Positions 42,873-51,250 of a stretch of DNA of 64,000 nt are shown here, piece after piece (position 1 is the stretch's first letter; each line of letters opens with the position of its first letter). The notes beneath the pieces were generated by a model. That model made no database searches and was not told the DNA's origin. It saw only the letters and a list, made by a program, of their open reading frames with translations. The stretch covers positions 1 to 64,000 of the forward strand of contig NZ_FOXO01000024.1 of assembly GCF_900115735.1 (NCBI RefSeq), in the 5' to 3' direction. The position numbers and the translations under genes are program-made. The stretch is from Butyrivibrio proteoclasticus. Lineage in GTDB: Bacteria > Bacillota > Clostridia > Lachnospirales > Lachnospiraceae.

Positions 42873-43769
42873 ATGGATTTAATCATTGACGTTGTAGCTG
42901 ATGCCGTAATTGATTCGGTTAAAATATTGCCATTTCTTTTTATCACTTATCTGGTAATGGAGTTTTTAGAGCACAAGACCGAGGAATTCACTTCTGATAT
43001 AGTTCAAAAAACTGAGCATTTCGGACCATTGTGGGGCGGACTTATTGGTGTTTTCCCGCAGTGCGGATTTTCAGCTGCTGCTTCGAATCTCTATGCCGGC
43101 AGAGTAATAACTTTGGGAACTCTGATAGCTATCTATCTCTCAACTTCAGATGAGATGATTCCTTTATTTATATCAAATCAGGTTCCGCTAAACACTATGA
43201 TCCCTGTTCTTGCCCTTAAGGCTGTTATAGGAATAATTGCAGGTTTCATAATTGACGCCGTTGTTCATTATTATCATCGAAGCCACAACAAAAGAGCTGA
43301 TGATCCTGTAAGAATTGATGAGCTCTGCGAAAAAGAACACTGCCATTGCGATAATGAAGAATCAGCCGGTCTATGGGGAATTGTGAAATCTGCATTTGTC
43401 CACACTATCCACATTTTCATATTTGTACTTATTTTGACACTTGCCCTCAATTTCGTAATTGAGCTGATTGGCGAAGATAAGCTTTCTATGCTTCTTAAGA
43501 CAAGCCCTATTATCAGTCATATCCTAGCCGGAATCATAGGTCTAATTCCAAACTGTGCAGCCTCAGTTATAATTACTGAACTTTATCTTGATCAGATGAT
43601 CACACTCGGAACAATGATGTCTGGCCTCTTAGTTGGAGCCGGAATTGGACTTTTAGTTTTATTTAGAGTTAACCCGGAGAAAAAAGAAAACATAAATATC
43701 GCACTTTTGCTATTTGCAATTGGAACTATATGCGGTCTTTTAATTGATGTTCTTGGAATAACACTTTAA
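42873..43769 (+). CDS. putative heavy-metal / manganese exporter (10-TM, ArsP_2-like)
   Basis: A 298-residue polytopic membrane protein with GGAGG before the ATG. It has two homologous halves: GLIGVFPQCGFSAAASNLYAGRVITLGTLIAI near residue 60, and GIIGLIPNCAASVIITELYLDQMITLGTMMSG near 225. Each carries the conserved P-x-C motif. A His/Cys-rich cytosolic loop (CEKEHCHCDNEE) lies between. The layout fits the family annotated as putative manganese or arsenic efflux proteins. The adjacent Fur-family gene and upstream box support a metal substrate; which metal cannot be told from the sequence. Confidence 0.83.
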   Translation: MDLIIDVVADAVIDSVKILPFLFITYLVMEFLEHKTEEFTSDIVQKTEHFGPLWGGLIGVFPQCGFSAAASNLYAGRVITLGTLIAIYLSTSDEMIPLFISNQVPLNTMIPVLALKAVIGIIAGFIIDAVVHYYHRSHNKRADDPVRIDELCEKEHCHCDNEESAGLWGIVKSAFVHTIHIFIFVLILTLALNFVIELIGEDKLSMLLKTSPIISHILAGIIGLIPNCAASVIITELYLDQMITLGTMMSGLLVGAGIGLLVLFRVNPEKKENINIALLLFAIGTICGLLIDVLGITL

Positions 43770-43779
43770 TGGAGCAGTT

Positions 43780-44238
43780 ATGAGTTGTAAGATACATGCT
43801 GAAAGCTATGATTCAATCATAGAAAGAAACTGGCCTGATGGCTTTAAAAAGACTCACCAGAGAAAAGATATATTCATTCTCTTATTTTGTAGTGAAGAAC
43901 CTATGTCAGCTGCTGAAATTTATGATCAGCTAAATTCAGGTGATCCAAAGGAAAAATATGCATTTTCTACAGTTTATAGAAATCTTCTGGCCTTTGAAAA
44001 AGCTGGAATTGTAACAAAAACGGTTTTGTCCACAGAAGCAGAGGCAGTTTATGAGCTAAAAAAGAGCAGTCACAAGCACTACGCTATATGCACTGTCTGC
44101 CATAGAAAGATTCCTATAAAGACTTGTCCTTTACATGATATTTCAAAATTTGTTGAGAGTTCCCTTAACGGATTTGAAATAACAGGACATCAGCTTGAAA
44201 TATTGGGAATATGTAATGAATGCCAGAAAAAAAAGTAA
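43780..44238 (+). CDS. Fur family metalloregulator
   Basis: A 152-residue Fur-type repressor. It has a winged helix (KKTHQRKDIFILLFCSEE, SAAEIYDQL, AFSTVYRNLLAFEKAGIV), then HKHYAICTVCHRKIPIKTCPLHD and a C-terminal CNEC giving the two CxxC pairs of the structural zinc site. It lies 10 bp after the exporter and probably represses this operon through the 42827 box. Whether it senses Fe, Zn or Mn is not evident. Confidence 0.9.
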   Translation: MSCKIHAESYDSIIERNWPDGFKKTHQRKDIFILLFCSEEPMSAAEIYDQLNSGDPKEKYAFSTVYRNLLAFEKAGIVTKTVLSTEAEAVYELKKSSHKHYAICTVCHRKIPIKTCPLHDISKFVESSLNGFEITGHQLEILGICNECQKKK

Positions 44239-44241
44239 TAA

Positions 44242-44279
44242 AAAAGCCTTTCAATCAACTGATTGAAAGGGCTTTTTTT
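44242..44279 (+). terminator. terminator after fur gene
   Basis: AAAAGCCTTTCAATC (44242-44256) pairs with GATTGAAAGGGCTTTT around AACT, followed by T-rich sequence. Symmetric enough to serve the minus-strand lipoprotein gene too. Confidence 0.85.
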
Positions 44280-44323
44280 ATGTACTGGCTAAAGCAATTG
44301 ATTATTAAAAAAATCTAATTGAA

Positions 44324-44635
44324 TTAGTTGTTAGCTGATGTTGCTTCTGTAGCAGCTTCTTCTACAGATGAAGCGTCTGTTGCTGCATCTTCTGAAGTAG
44401 CTTCTGTAGCAGCTTCTTCTACAGATGAAGCGTCTGCTGCTGCGTCTTCTGATGAAGCTTCAACTGAAGCATCTTCAGAAACAGCTTCTACAGCTTCTTC
44501 TACTGATACTTCTTCAACAGCCTCAACTGATGTCTCTTCTACTGCTGTCTCTGTTGTAGCTGCCTCACCGCAACCTGCAAGAACTGCTGCTGAAAGTGTT
44601 AAAACTGAAAGTAATGTAACGATATTCTTCTTCAT
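44324..44635 (-). CDS. small lipoprotein with Ala/Glu/Ser repeats
   Basis: A 103-residue protein. It has the lipoprotein signal MKKNIVTLLSVLTLSAAVLAGC (lipobox LAGC), and then only Glu, Ala, Ser, Val, Thr and Asp. A 19-residue unit containing SSVEEAATEAT is repeated (57-bp DNA repeat, 44343-44456). The mature part is therefore an acidic, disordered spacer on the cell surface. The start with GGAG at 11 nt is chosen over a Met three codons upstream. No function is assigned; the repeat could vary in number between strains. Confidence 0.7.
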   Translation of the reverse strand: MKKNIVTLLSVLTLSAAVLAGCGEAATTETAVEETSVEAVEEVSVEEAVEAVSEDASVEASSEDAAADASSVEEAATEATSEDAATDASSVEEAATEATSANN

Positions 44636-44768
44636 AATATTCATTCTCCTCTTCGTACTAATTATTCTAGTCTGCATAGCAACAATTGCTATACATAATA
44701 GTGTGCAATTGCTTCAGTACAAAAAAAGATTATATACTCCAAAAAGAATATTGTCACGGACATAACTG

Positions 44769-44805
44769 TGCATAATATCTTAAGATTTTCTTAAGATATT
44801 GTGCA
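44769..44805. terminator. long hairpin between lipoprotein genes
   Basis: TGCATAATATCTTAAG (44769-44784) pairs with CTTAAGATATTGTGCA (44790-44805), 16 bp with one mismatch. It lies after the 44828 gene on the minus strand. There is no clear T-run, so it may be a processing or weak termination structure. Confidence 0.5.
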
Positions 44806-44827
44806 TTTTCCACAAAAATCATTACAT

Positions 44828-45598
44828 TTAGCCTTCAGATGAGGTACTCGAAGCTTTAGATGAAGTTTCATTTTCGGTTTCTGTATCACCTGAAGTTGCA
44901 TTACCGGAATCGCTTATAAACAATGATGCCGATCCTGTTTTTTTCTCAGAATCATATTTGAGTGTGACAGAAGTCTCATTGATTTTCAAACTTGCCAGAT
45001 CATCGCAAGGCAGTGAAAAATCTGTATTGTTATCATTTGTAACTACAAACTCATATTCAGTACTGGCTTTTGTAAGATCAAGCACAACGCCCATAAGTGT
45101 GTAACCTGAATTAAGTGTTACATTATCGCCTAATAGATTTTCAGAATAAGTGTCCGTTGTTTTATCATGCAATACAACGCTCACAAGATTCATTCCTGTT
45201 TTATTAATAAGGTAGCACTGAACGTCTCTGTGCTTTTCAGCTTCTTTCTTTTCTTCGGTTTCCTTTTGAAGAACACTCTCAAAACCGCTCTTTAAACTCT
45301 GATACTGCGCTGTTATCCCATTTATCTCTTCTATAGCCGTATCAATCTTTGTATCATTATATTTCTTATGATCGATATCCTCGTATTTTTGGGCCTTTTC
45401 ATCGAGCTCTTTAAGCACCTCTTCCATAGATGAATCGGTTATATCAAGATATGTTTCCTCAGCACTCTCTTTTGCCTCCATCATGAGCCCAAGTGCTGTC
45501 TCAAGCTCCATAACCTTTTCATCCGTAGGTCCACAGCCCGCTAAAAGAGCTGCTGACATAATTATGATTGTTCCAATTATTCCAATCTTTTTCTTCAT
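44828..45598 (-). CDS. lipoprotein with coiled-coil stalk
   Basis: A 256-residue lipoprotein (signal and lipobox IIIMSAALLAGCG, Cys at about 22). Residues about 27-125 are a helical, probably coiled-coil segment (VMELETALGLMMEAKESAEE). They are followed by a beta-rich domain at about 130-225 (CYLINKTGMNLVSVVLHDKT, LKINETSVTLKYD) and a Ser/Thr-rich tail. The beta domain is not recognised. It lies 28 bp after the DUF3810 gene and is probably co-transcribed with it. Confidence 0.75.
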   Translation of the reverse strand: MKKKIGIIGTIIIMSAALLAGCGPTDEKVMELETALGLMMEAKESAEETYLDITDSSMEEVLKELDEKAQKYEDIDHKKYNDTKIDTAIEEINGITAQYQSLKSGFESVLQKETEEKKEAEKHRDVQCYLINKTGMNLVSVVLHDKTTDTYSENLLGDNVTLNSGYTLMGVVLDLTKASTEYEFVVTNDNNTDFSLPCDDLASLKINETSVTLKYDSEKKTGSASLFISDSGNATSGDTETENETSSKASSTSSEG

Positions 45599-45626
45599 TA
45601 TGATTCTCCCTTTAGAGGATTTTTTA

Positions 45627-46793
45627 TCAAACCCCCTCTGGGAAATTGTAATAGTAATCCATGATTAGTGCAACCACGTGCGAATAGCTACATTTGCCTG
45701 AAGATACCCCGTTTACTTTTAAATTGGTATCAATAAATGTTTCCGCTGCTTTCTTTACGGTTTCTGTTTTTACTACAGCCTTCTCTTCAACCTTAACCCA
45801 CGCTTCATCTGTCATAAACTGGTTATCATATTTTACTCTGTCTGAAATTTTCACATGGGAATTGTACTCTTCCTTGCTCACAGCCTTATAAAAATCATTG
45901 TTTATATAGTTTAAAACTCCAAGATAACCGCTGTATTGAAATACCGGATCATCAGAACTGATGCAGGCAAGGAATCCAAGGAAATTGGCCTCATCCTCAT
46001 ATATGTACCCATGAGTATGAGCAAGTTCATGGCACATGGTAAAAGGTTTGTTCATTATAGACATTATGTCGTTATAATTTGCTTCCATAGAAAATGGAAA
46101 GTAATATCCCTGCATATACTGCTGACTCATAAAGTCCGAAAAGTGCAGTGCCTTAGGTGTCACATAATATCCGCCCAAACGCGGAAATCTATCAGAGATA
46201 TTTGACATAGCCAAAATGGCTGTCTTTTTCATATCACCTTCATAAATAACATTTCCGTACTCATCATGAGGAACTTCTTTTGCAAGTTCATTACATTTTT
46301 TTACAACGTAGTCTCTTAGTTCTGCCAACTGTTGTATGTCACATTCTGTGGAGTCCGCTCCGGAAAAGAGCTGAATCTTAGATGTATGATAAAGAATAAA
46401 ACAGTTAAGCGTCATAACTGTACAAATAATAGCCATTAATACAGTAGAAATCCTATATAGCGCACCAGAAATCAAGCCAAAAACCTTCTGTGCTTTGAAA
46501 TATCTTTTACCAAAGGAGGCAACGGTATTGCCATAAATAAGGAAAACAGAATGCGCCAAAACAAAGAGTACTGAGAACAAAACAAAAAGGACAATAAACA
46601 CAAGCATTATCTCGCCTATAGAAAACGGAAATGCACTTGTCAGTCTTCCATATAATAAAGTAATTGCCGGAAAAATATTTTGGACATAAAAATCAGAAAA
46701 AGCCACACTTTTCCATGCGACAAAATTAAGCAGAATACAGATTAAGATAATGAATAAAACCGGAACTGGTATTATAGATTTTCTTTCCTTCAT
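45627..46793 (-). CDS. DUF3810 membrane protein, putative zinc metalloprotease
   Basis: A 388-residue protein with three membrane helices in the first 150 residues. A catalytic-type domain follows with CHELAHTHGYIYEDEANFLGF, where HELAH is a HExxH zinc motif and the downstream Glu in EDEAN could be the third ligand. DUF3810 proteins are described as membrane metallopeptidase-like; no substrate is known. It is divergent from the two-component system at 46960. Confidence 0.85.
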   Translation of the reverse strand: MKERKSIIPVPVLFIILICILLNFVAWKSVAFSDFYVQNIFPAITLLYGRLTSAFPFSIGEIMLVFIVLFVLFSVLFVLAHSVFLIYGNTVASFGKRYFKAQKVFGLISGALYRISTVLMAIICTVMTLNCFILYHTSKIQLFSGADSTECDIQQLAELRDYVVKKCNELAKEVPHDEYGNVIYEGDMKKTAILAMSNISDRFPRLGGYYVTPKALHFSDFMSQQYMQGYYFPFSMEANYNDIMSIMNKPFTMCHELAHTHGYIYEDEANFLGFLACISSDDPVFQYSGYLGVLNYINNDFYKAVSKEEYNSHVKISDRVKYDNQFMTDEAWVKVEEKAVVKTETVKKAAETFIDTNLKVNGVSSGKCSYSHVVALIMDYYYNFPEGV

Positions 46794-46959
46794 GTAGCTT
46801 TCCCCCGAATATTATGTAACTATTGTAATAAAAAAATATGTACTCATGATGTCTAAAAAAAATCTAAAATGTTCATAATTTATACATATCTTTGTGATTT
46901 GTGCAAAAGTTCTTGTGATAAAATTAATGAAACATTTCTACTATATTAAGAGGTATTTT

Positions 46960-47634
46960 ATGAGACTATTATTAGCAGATGATGAAAAAGAACTGACTAA
47001 CGCGCTAGTAGCAATACTAAAGCACAGCAACTACACTGTTGATGCGGTTTATAACGGAAAAGATGCGCTAGAATACGCTCTTAGCGGCGAGTACGACGGC
47101 ATTATCCTAGATATCATGATGCCGGGGCTCGATGGAATGGAAGTATTAAAAAGTCTACGTGAGAAAGGAAATTCTACTCCGGTTCTTTTTCTTACAGCAA
47201 AGACTGAGGTTGATGATCGTATCAAAGGACTGGATCTTGGAGCCGATGACTATCTTCCCAAGCCTTTTGACATGGGAGAATTACTTGCAAGAGTAAGAGC
47301 CATGCTCAGAAGAAAAACCGACTTTGCTCCCACAAATCTTACCTGTGGAAACCTCACTCTGGACCGCGCAGGCTATGAGCTCATTACTCCTGATCATGAA
47401 AAAATTCATCTTGCCAGCAGAGAATTTCAGATGATGGAAATGCTCATGACAAATCCCGGAAGGATCATCTCCATAGATACTTTTATGGACAGGATCTGGG
47501 CCGACGGAGACGCCGATATAAACGTAGTCTGGGTATATATTTCAAATCTCAGGAAAAAGCTGACGGCACTTGGAGCCACCTGTGAGATTAAGGCCTCACG
47601 TGGTGTTGGTTATTCCATCAACGAAACAAACTGA
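46960..47634 (+). CDS. OmpR-family response regulator
   Basis: A 224-residue regulator. The receiver domain has the acidic pair LLLADDEKEL, phospho-acceptor Asp in ILDIMMPGLDGMEVL, and the Thr/Lys switch (LFLTAKTE, DYLPKPF). It is followed by a winged-helix DNA-binding domain (ASREFQMMEMLMTNPGRIIS, VWVYISNLRKKL). The ATG at 46960 has AGAGG upstream; a longer frame is rejected. It is co-transcribed with the kinase 28 bp downstream. Promoter elements in the 166-bp upstream gap are not clear. Confidence 0.95.
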   Translation: MRLLLADDEKELTNALVAILKHSNYTVDAVYNGKDALEYALSGEYDGIILDIMMPGLDGMEVLKSLREKGNSTPVLFLTAKTEVDDRIKGLDLGADDYLPKPFDMGELLARVRAMLRRKTDFAPTNLTCGNLTLDRAGYELITPDHEKIHLASREFQMMEMLMTNPGRIISIDTFMDRIWADGDADINVVWVYISNLRKKLTALGATCEIKASRGVGYSINETN

Positions 47635-47662
47635 TTTTTAATAACAGGCAGGTATGATATTC

Positions 47663-49075
47663 ATGGTAAAAAAACTAAGAAAAAAATTTGTAGTTACAGC
47701 TATGCTTTCACTACTTTTGATCCTGGTCATCATGATCGGTGTAATTAACATCATAAATGTCAGACATATTGTTTCTGAGGCCGATAATCTACTGACTATG
47801 TTGGCTGATAACGATGGATACTTCCCGAATCTCAGAAAAAATATGATCTTTGATCCCAATAATCCGGATACCCTTGTTAGTCCTGATATACCTGCAGGTG
47901 ATGCAACAAGCGATGGATCCACTACCGATGTGGCTGCAAGCGAGGCATCAAATGATATCACAGCACCACATCCAGGAGATCCTAATAATCCATTTCAATT
48001 TGACAGGCTGAACAATAATCGTGATGCAGAGATGCCCTATCAAACCAGATATTTCTGGGTAAAGCTTGATTCTTCTGGCAATATAACTGAAGTTAATTTT
48101 GGACATATTGCTGCTGTCAGCGAGGAAATCGCCTCTGAATATGCCATTAATGTAGCAAATGAAGGTAAACAGCGTGGGTACTACCACACCTACAGATACA
48201 TTGTTTCAACCAAGAATGATGGCTCAAAGCTTATAATATTTGCCGATCAGAGCGCTGCTATTCTGAACGCCCTTACGCTTCTGCTTCAATCGGTTCTCGT
48301 TGGACTTTGTGCTCTTATAGCAATGTTTATTTTAGTTTATATCTTTTCAAGTCAGGCTGTTGCACCTGTTGTCGAATCTCTTGAAAAACAAAAAAGATTC
48401 ATCACCGATGCAGGACACGAACTAAAAACTCCTCTTGCTGTAATATCTGCCAATGTAGATGTTCTTGAAATCGAATCTGGTAAAAGTGAGTGGACAACAA
48501 GCATAAAGAATCAGGTTGCCAGAATGAACGGCCTTGTTAAGAACCTTTTAACTTTGTCCCGAATGGACGAGGAAAGAATGCATGTTGTCTTCTCTGACTT
48601 TGACATGAGTAAGACCATAAAAGACACGGCTGTTTCTTTCGAAGCTCTAGCGACTTCAAAAGGTAAAAAATACCAGATGGATATTGAAGACGGGATCCAT
48701 ATCACAGGCGATAAAAATGCGATAAACCAGCTTGCGTCGCTTCTTTTAGACAATGCTATGAAGTACTCTTCCGAAAGTGGAAGCATCCATGTACTTCTTA
48801 ACAAAGGCTCCAAATACATTACCTTCGAAGTATCAAATACCTGTGACGCCATACCTAGTGGTAACTTGGACAGGCTATTTGATCGTTTCTACAGAGCTGA
48901 CTCCTCCAGAGCACGTGAAACCGGCGGCTACGGCATCGGTCTTTCTGTTGCCAGAGCAATTGCCACTTCTCACGGTGGCTCAATTGAAGCCCTAAGAGAT
49001 GGTGATAAGATAATAAGATTTGTTGTGACACTTCCTAAACAACTACCGAAAAACATTCAAAAACAGAATAAATAA
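47663..49075 (+). CDS. sensor histidine kinase
   Basis: A 470-residue membrane kinase. TM helices lie at about 10-30 and 205-235. The extracytoplasmic domain of about 170 residues has a low-complexity Asp/Ser/Thr stretch. Then come HisKA with FITDAGHELKTPLAVIS (phospho-His) and HATPase_c with DNAMKYSSE, LDRLFDRFYRADSSR and GGYGIGLSVARAI. It pairs with the upstream regulator. The signal is unknown; the divergent metalloprotease and lipoprotein genes hint at an envelope function. The Met at 47663 is preferred over 47654 for spacing. Confidence 0.92.
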   Translation: MVKKLRKKFVVTAMLSLLLILVIMIGVINIINVRHIVSEADNLLTMLADNDGYFPNLRKNMIFDPNNPDTLVSPDIPAGDATSDGSTTDVAASEASNDITAPHPGDPNNPFQFDRLNNNRDAEMPYQTRYFWVKLDSSGNITEVNFGHIAAVSEEIASEYAINVANEGKQRGYYHTYRYIVSTKNDGSKLIIFADQSAAILNALTLLLQSVLVGLCALIAMFILVYIFSSQAVAPVVESLEKQKRFITDAGHELKTPLAVISANVDVLEIESGKSEWTTSIKNQVARMNGLVKNLLTLSRMDEERMHVVFSDFDMSKTIKDTAVSFEALATSKGKKYQMDIEDGIHITGDKNAINQLASLLLDNAMKYSSESGSIHVLLNKGSKYITFEVSNTCDAIPSGNLDRLFDRFYRADSSRARETGGYGIGLSVARAIATSHGGSIEALRDGDKIIRFVVTLPKQLPKNIQKQNK

Positions 49076-49080
49076 AAATC

Positions 49081-49118
49081 GAGCTTGATGTGCTGTAAAT
49101 AAACCACACATCAAGCTC
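49081..49118. terminator. bidirectional terminator
   Basis: GAGCTTGATGTG (49081-49092) and CACATCAAGCTC (49107-49118) form a 12-bp stem. On the minus strand it is followed by CGATTTTTATTT, so it ends the DUF4214 transcript after the 147-bp repeat; on the plus strand it ends the kinase gene. Confidence 0.8.
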
Positions 49119-49120
49119 TT

Positions 49121-49267
49121 ATATATTCTTGAACATAAAGTTCAAGAATATATCAACCATGCCAAATTGAATCGACTACGTCGATGAGGCATGGTTGACC
49201 CTTGTATCACCTTCTCACGAAACCCGCAGCAAGTGCGGGTTTCTGTAATTTCATTTAATAAGTCATA
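49121..49267 (-). repeat. 147-bp three-hairpin repeat, copy 1
   Basis: Identical over 147 bp to 61632-61778. It holds three hairpins: ATATTCTTGAAC/GTTCAAGAATAT; TCAACCATGCC/GGCATGGTTGA, with ATCGAC/GTCGAT inside; and GAAACCCGCA/TGCGGGTTTC. It starts 13 bp after the stop codon of the DUF4214 gene at 49280, read on the minus strand, and a terminator follows. The strand given is that of the preceding gene. Confidence 0.9.
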
Positions 49268-49279
49268 CTATCTACGTTG

Positions 49280-51241
49280 TTACTTTCTTATAGCGTAGAA
49301 ACATTTTACTGATGTAAATTCTTTTAGAGACGCAATTTCCTGTGTCAAAGTGTCTCCCGCCTTAAATTGTCCGTCTTCATCAATAAAATAAGTACTGTTT
49401 TCATAAATAAGATTATCATTTGAATCGAAGAATAACGCATAGGCTTGTAAAAACTTTACATTTTTCGTTGTGTTATTTGTTACAGAAACTTCAACACCTT
49501 CACTGGTCTGTTTCTCTGTTATAGATAACTTGTTTAAAACAGGTGAATACTGTGTTTTAAAACTCATTGTATATCCCAAGTGATCGATACCTGTTACAGT
49601 ATCAAAGAATACCTGGGTCATGGTCTCTTCTCCAGAACCAATAATATCAACAATAGCATCTCCCGCGCCGATCATCTTGCCTGATGCATCATAAGCAGTA
49701 ACATTGATGTTTATTCCTACAGTCTTAGAACTGTTATTTTTAACCAATAGATAACACTCTGTGTAATCATCCGGTTCGTACCAATACTCTTTAACATTAA
49801 AACTATCTGCATTTACTTTTGGAGAGCTATCCGAAGTAGTTCCATCGGACCTTCCAGTCAAGAAGTATTCAACATGATCAAAAGGCTGTGTGGATGTCAT
49901 CTGCTCTGCAAGTGTTGCCCCTGGCCTAAATTGTTCATTACAATCCTCGTAACTACAGAATGAATAATCAACTACTTTCCCGTCACTATCCATAAATAGT
50001 GCATAAGACATTACATTTTGTGCGTTCACGCTGCTATTATTGGTAATTGCAAGAGTCAGGTTATTCGGGTTCTGACTTGCCTTAACAGCCAAATTAGAAA
50101 TTATCGGCTGATATTGTACATCAGTACTTGATGAAACAGAAACATCAACCTTATCAACTTCCGCTGAATCTGAAAAATAAAACTCCATCAAGCTTGTTTC
50201 ACCTGGTCCTAACACGTCAATCGAAGCTGTGCTTGTTCCAACCTGAGAACCTGATACATCTGTCGCAACAGCTTCACCATTTAATGTTACTGTTGAGCTT
50301 CCATTATTTTTGACTACATAGTAATACCAAGTGGCTATACCATTAGCATATAGGTATCCTTTATATTCAAATTCATTTTTATCTGTCCCATTTTTTGCAG
50401 GTTCCTCAATTGATTCACCAATATTTATACCTGCTCTTTCACATTGAGCCCCGAATTCCTGGCTAAAAAGAAAGCCATTTAAAATATGCTCTCGAGAATA
50501 GCCTTCTTCTAGCTGACTTATCCATGAAGCACGGCCGCTCTCATCTGCCTCACGACCAAGCATTGTCCTGTAAAGCATATCAACATACTCTGCATCTGTT
50601 GCATTCTTATTTCTGTATTCTTCAGAAAAAATAAATCCATACGCGATGTTTGAACCTGTTCCACCATTATCAAGATTGTCGCACCAGCTCTCAAGTCCTG
50701 CTTCTTCCGGCGCTCTGCCAAGACAATTTTGATAAAGTCTATAGACAAAATATGTCCTTTCATAATTGATATCTCTTTTGCTAGTAAGAGTTACTGTACC
50801 AGGATTAATACCATAACTTGCACAAAGGTTCCCAAACTCCTGACTTCCAACAAATCCATAAGCAATTGATGTTTTTGTCATCCCAACATCAAGATGTTTT
50901 ACCCAGTCATTGTATCCATCACTATCAGGTGTTCTGTCAAGCATTGCAGAGTAAAAATCAGTTATTATTTCTCCATTACTCTTCGCCTTAGCTTCATATT
51001 CAGGAGAAAAAAAGAATCCTAACACAATATCTGCTGCGCAGCTATTTCCACTTCGAAGCCTTTCAGACCAATCCTGAAGCCCGGCTTCTTCCGCTTCTCT
51101 TCCAAGAACCACCCTGTACATTCTTGTAACAAAACCTTCAATATCCTGATCAGCGGCTCTAACAGTTGTGCTAAAACAAAGCAAGGATATTATACTGATG
51201 GCAAATGCCATAACGAATGAAACAAAAATTTTTCTTCTCAT
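49280..51241 (-). CDS. secreted DUF4214 protein with FxLYD-like domains
   Basis: A 653-residue exported protein with a signal peptide (VMAFAISIISLLCFSTTVRA). Four DUF4214 repeats lie at the N-terminal end, about 35-285. Each has the pattern FVTRMYRVVLGREAEEAGLQ, W-x-x-x-L, GF-x-x-S-x-E(Y/F). Three or four FxLYD-like beta domains follow (about 300-650: YYYVVKNNGSSTVTLNG, VDVLGPGETSLMEFYF, CYLLVKNNSSKTVGINI). Unlike the other four family members here, DUF4214 is at the N-terminus. DUF4214 has no proven function. The gene starts 9 bp after the upstream membrane gene and is followed by the 147-bp repeat. Confidence 0.87.
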   Translation of the reverse strand: MRRKIFVSFVMAFAISIISLLCFSTTVRAADQDIEGFVTRMYRVVLGREAEEAGLQDWSERLRSGNSCAADIVLGFFFSPEYEAKAKSNGEIITDFYSAMLDRTPDSDGYNDWVKHLDVGMTKTSIAYGFVGSQEFGNLCASYGINPGTVTLTSKRDINYERTYFVYRLYQNCLGRAPEEAGLESWCDNLDNGGTGSNIAYGFIFSEEYRNKNATDAEYVDMLYRTMLGREADESGRASWISQLEEGYSREHILNGFLFSQEFGAQCERAGINIGESIEEPAKNGTDKNEFEYKGYLYANGIATWYYYVVKNNGSSTVTLNGEAVATDVSGSQVGTSTASIDVLGPGETSLMEFYFSDSAEVDKVDVSVSSSTDVQYQPIISNLAVKASQNPNNLTLAITNNSSVNAQNVMSYALFMDSDGKVVDYSFCSYEDCNEQFRPGATLAEQMTSTQPFDHVEYFLTGRSDGTTSDSSPKVNADSFNVKEYWYEPDDYTECYLLVKNNSSKTVGININVTAYDASGKMIGAGDAIVDIIGSGEETMTQVFFDTVTGIDHLGYTMSFKTQYSPVLNKLSITEKQTSEGVEVSVTNNTTKNVKFLQAYALFFDSNDNLIYENSTYFIDEDGQFKAGDTLTQEIASLKEFTSVKCFYAIRK

Positions 51242-51250
51242 AACTATTTT

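Noticed and set aside
44328..44765. Ser/Ala-rich frame on the plus strand
   Set aside because: It is the mirror of the repeat lipoprotein gene, which has a lipobox and a binding site on the minus strand.
49121..49267. CRISPR array or riboswitch
   Set aside because: There is a single 147-bp unit at each place without spacers, and it lies after, not before, the gene.
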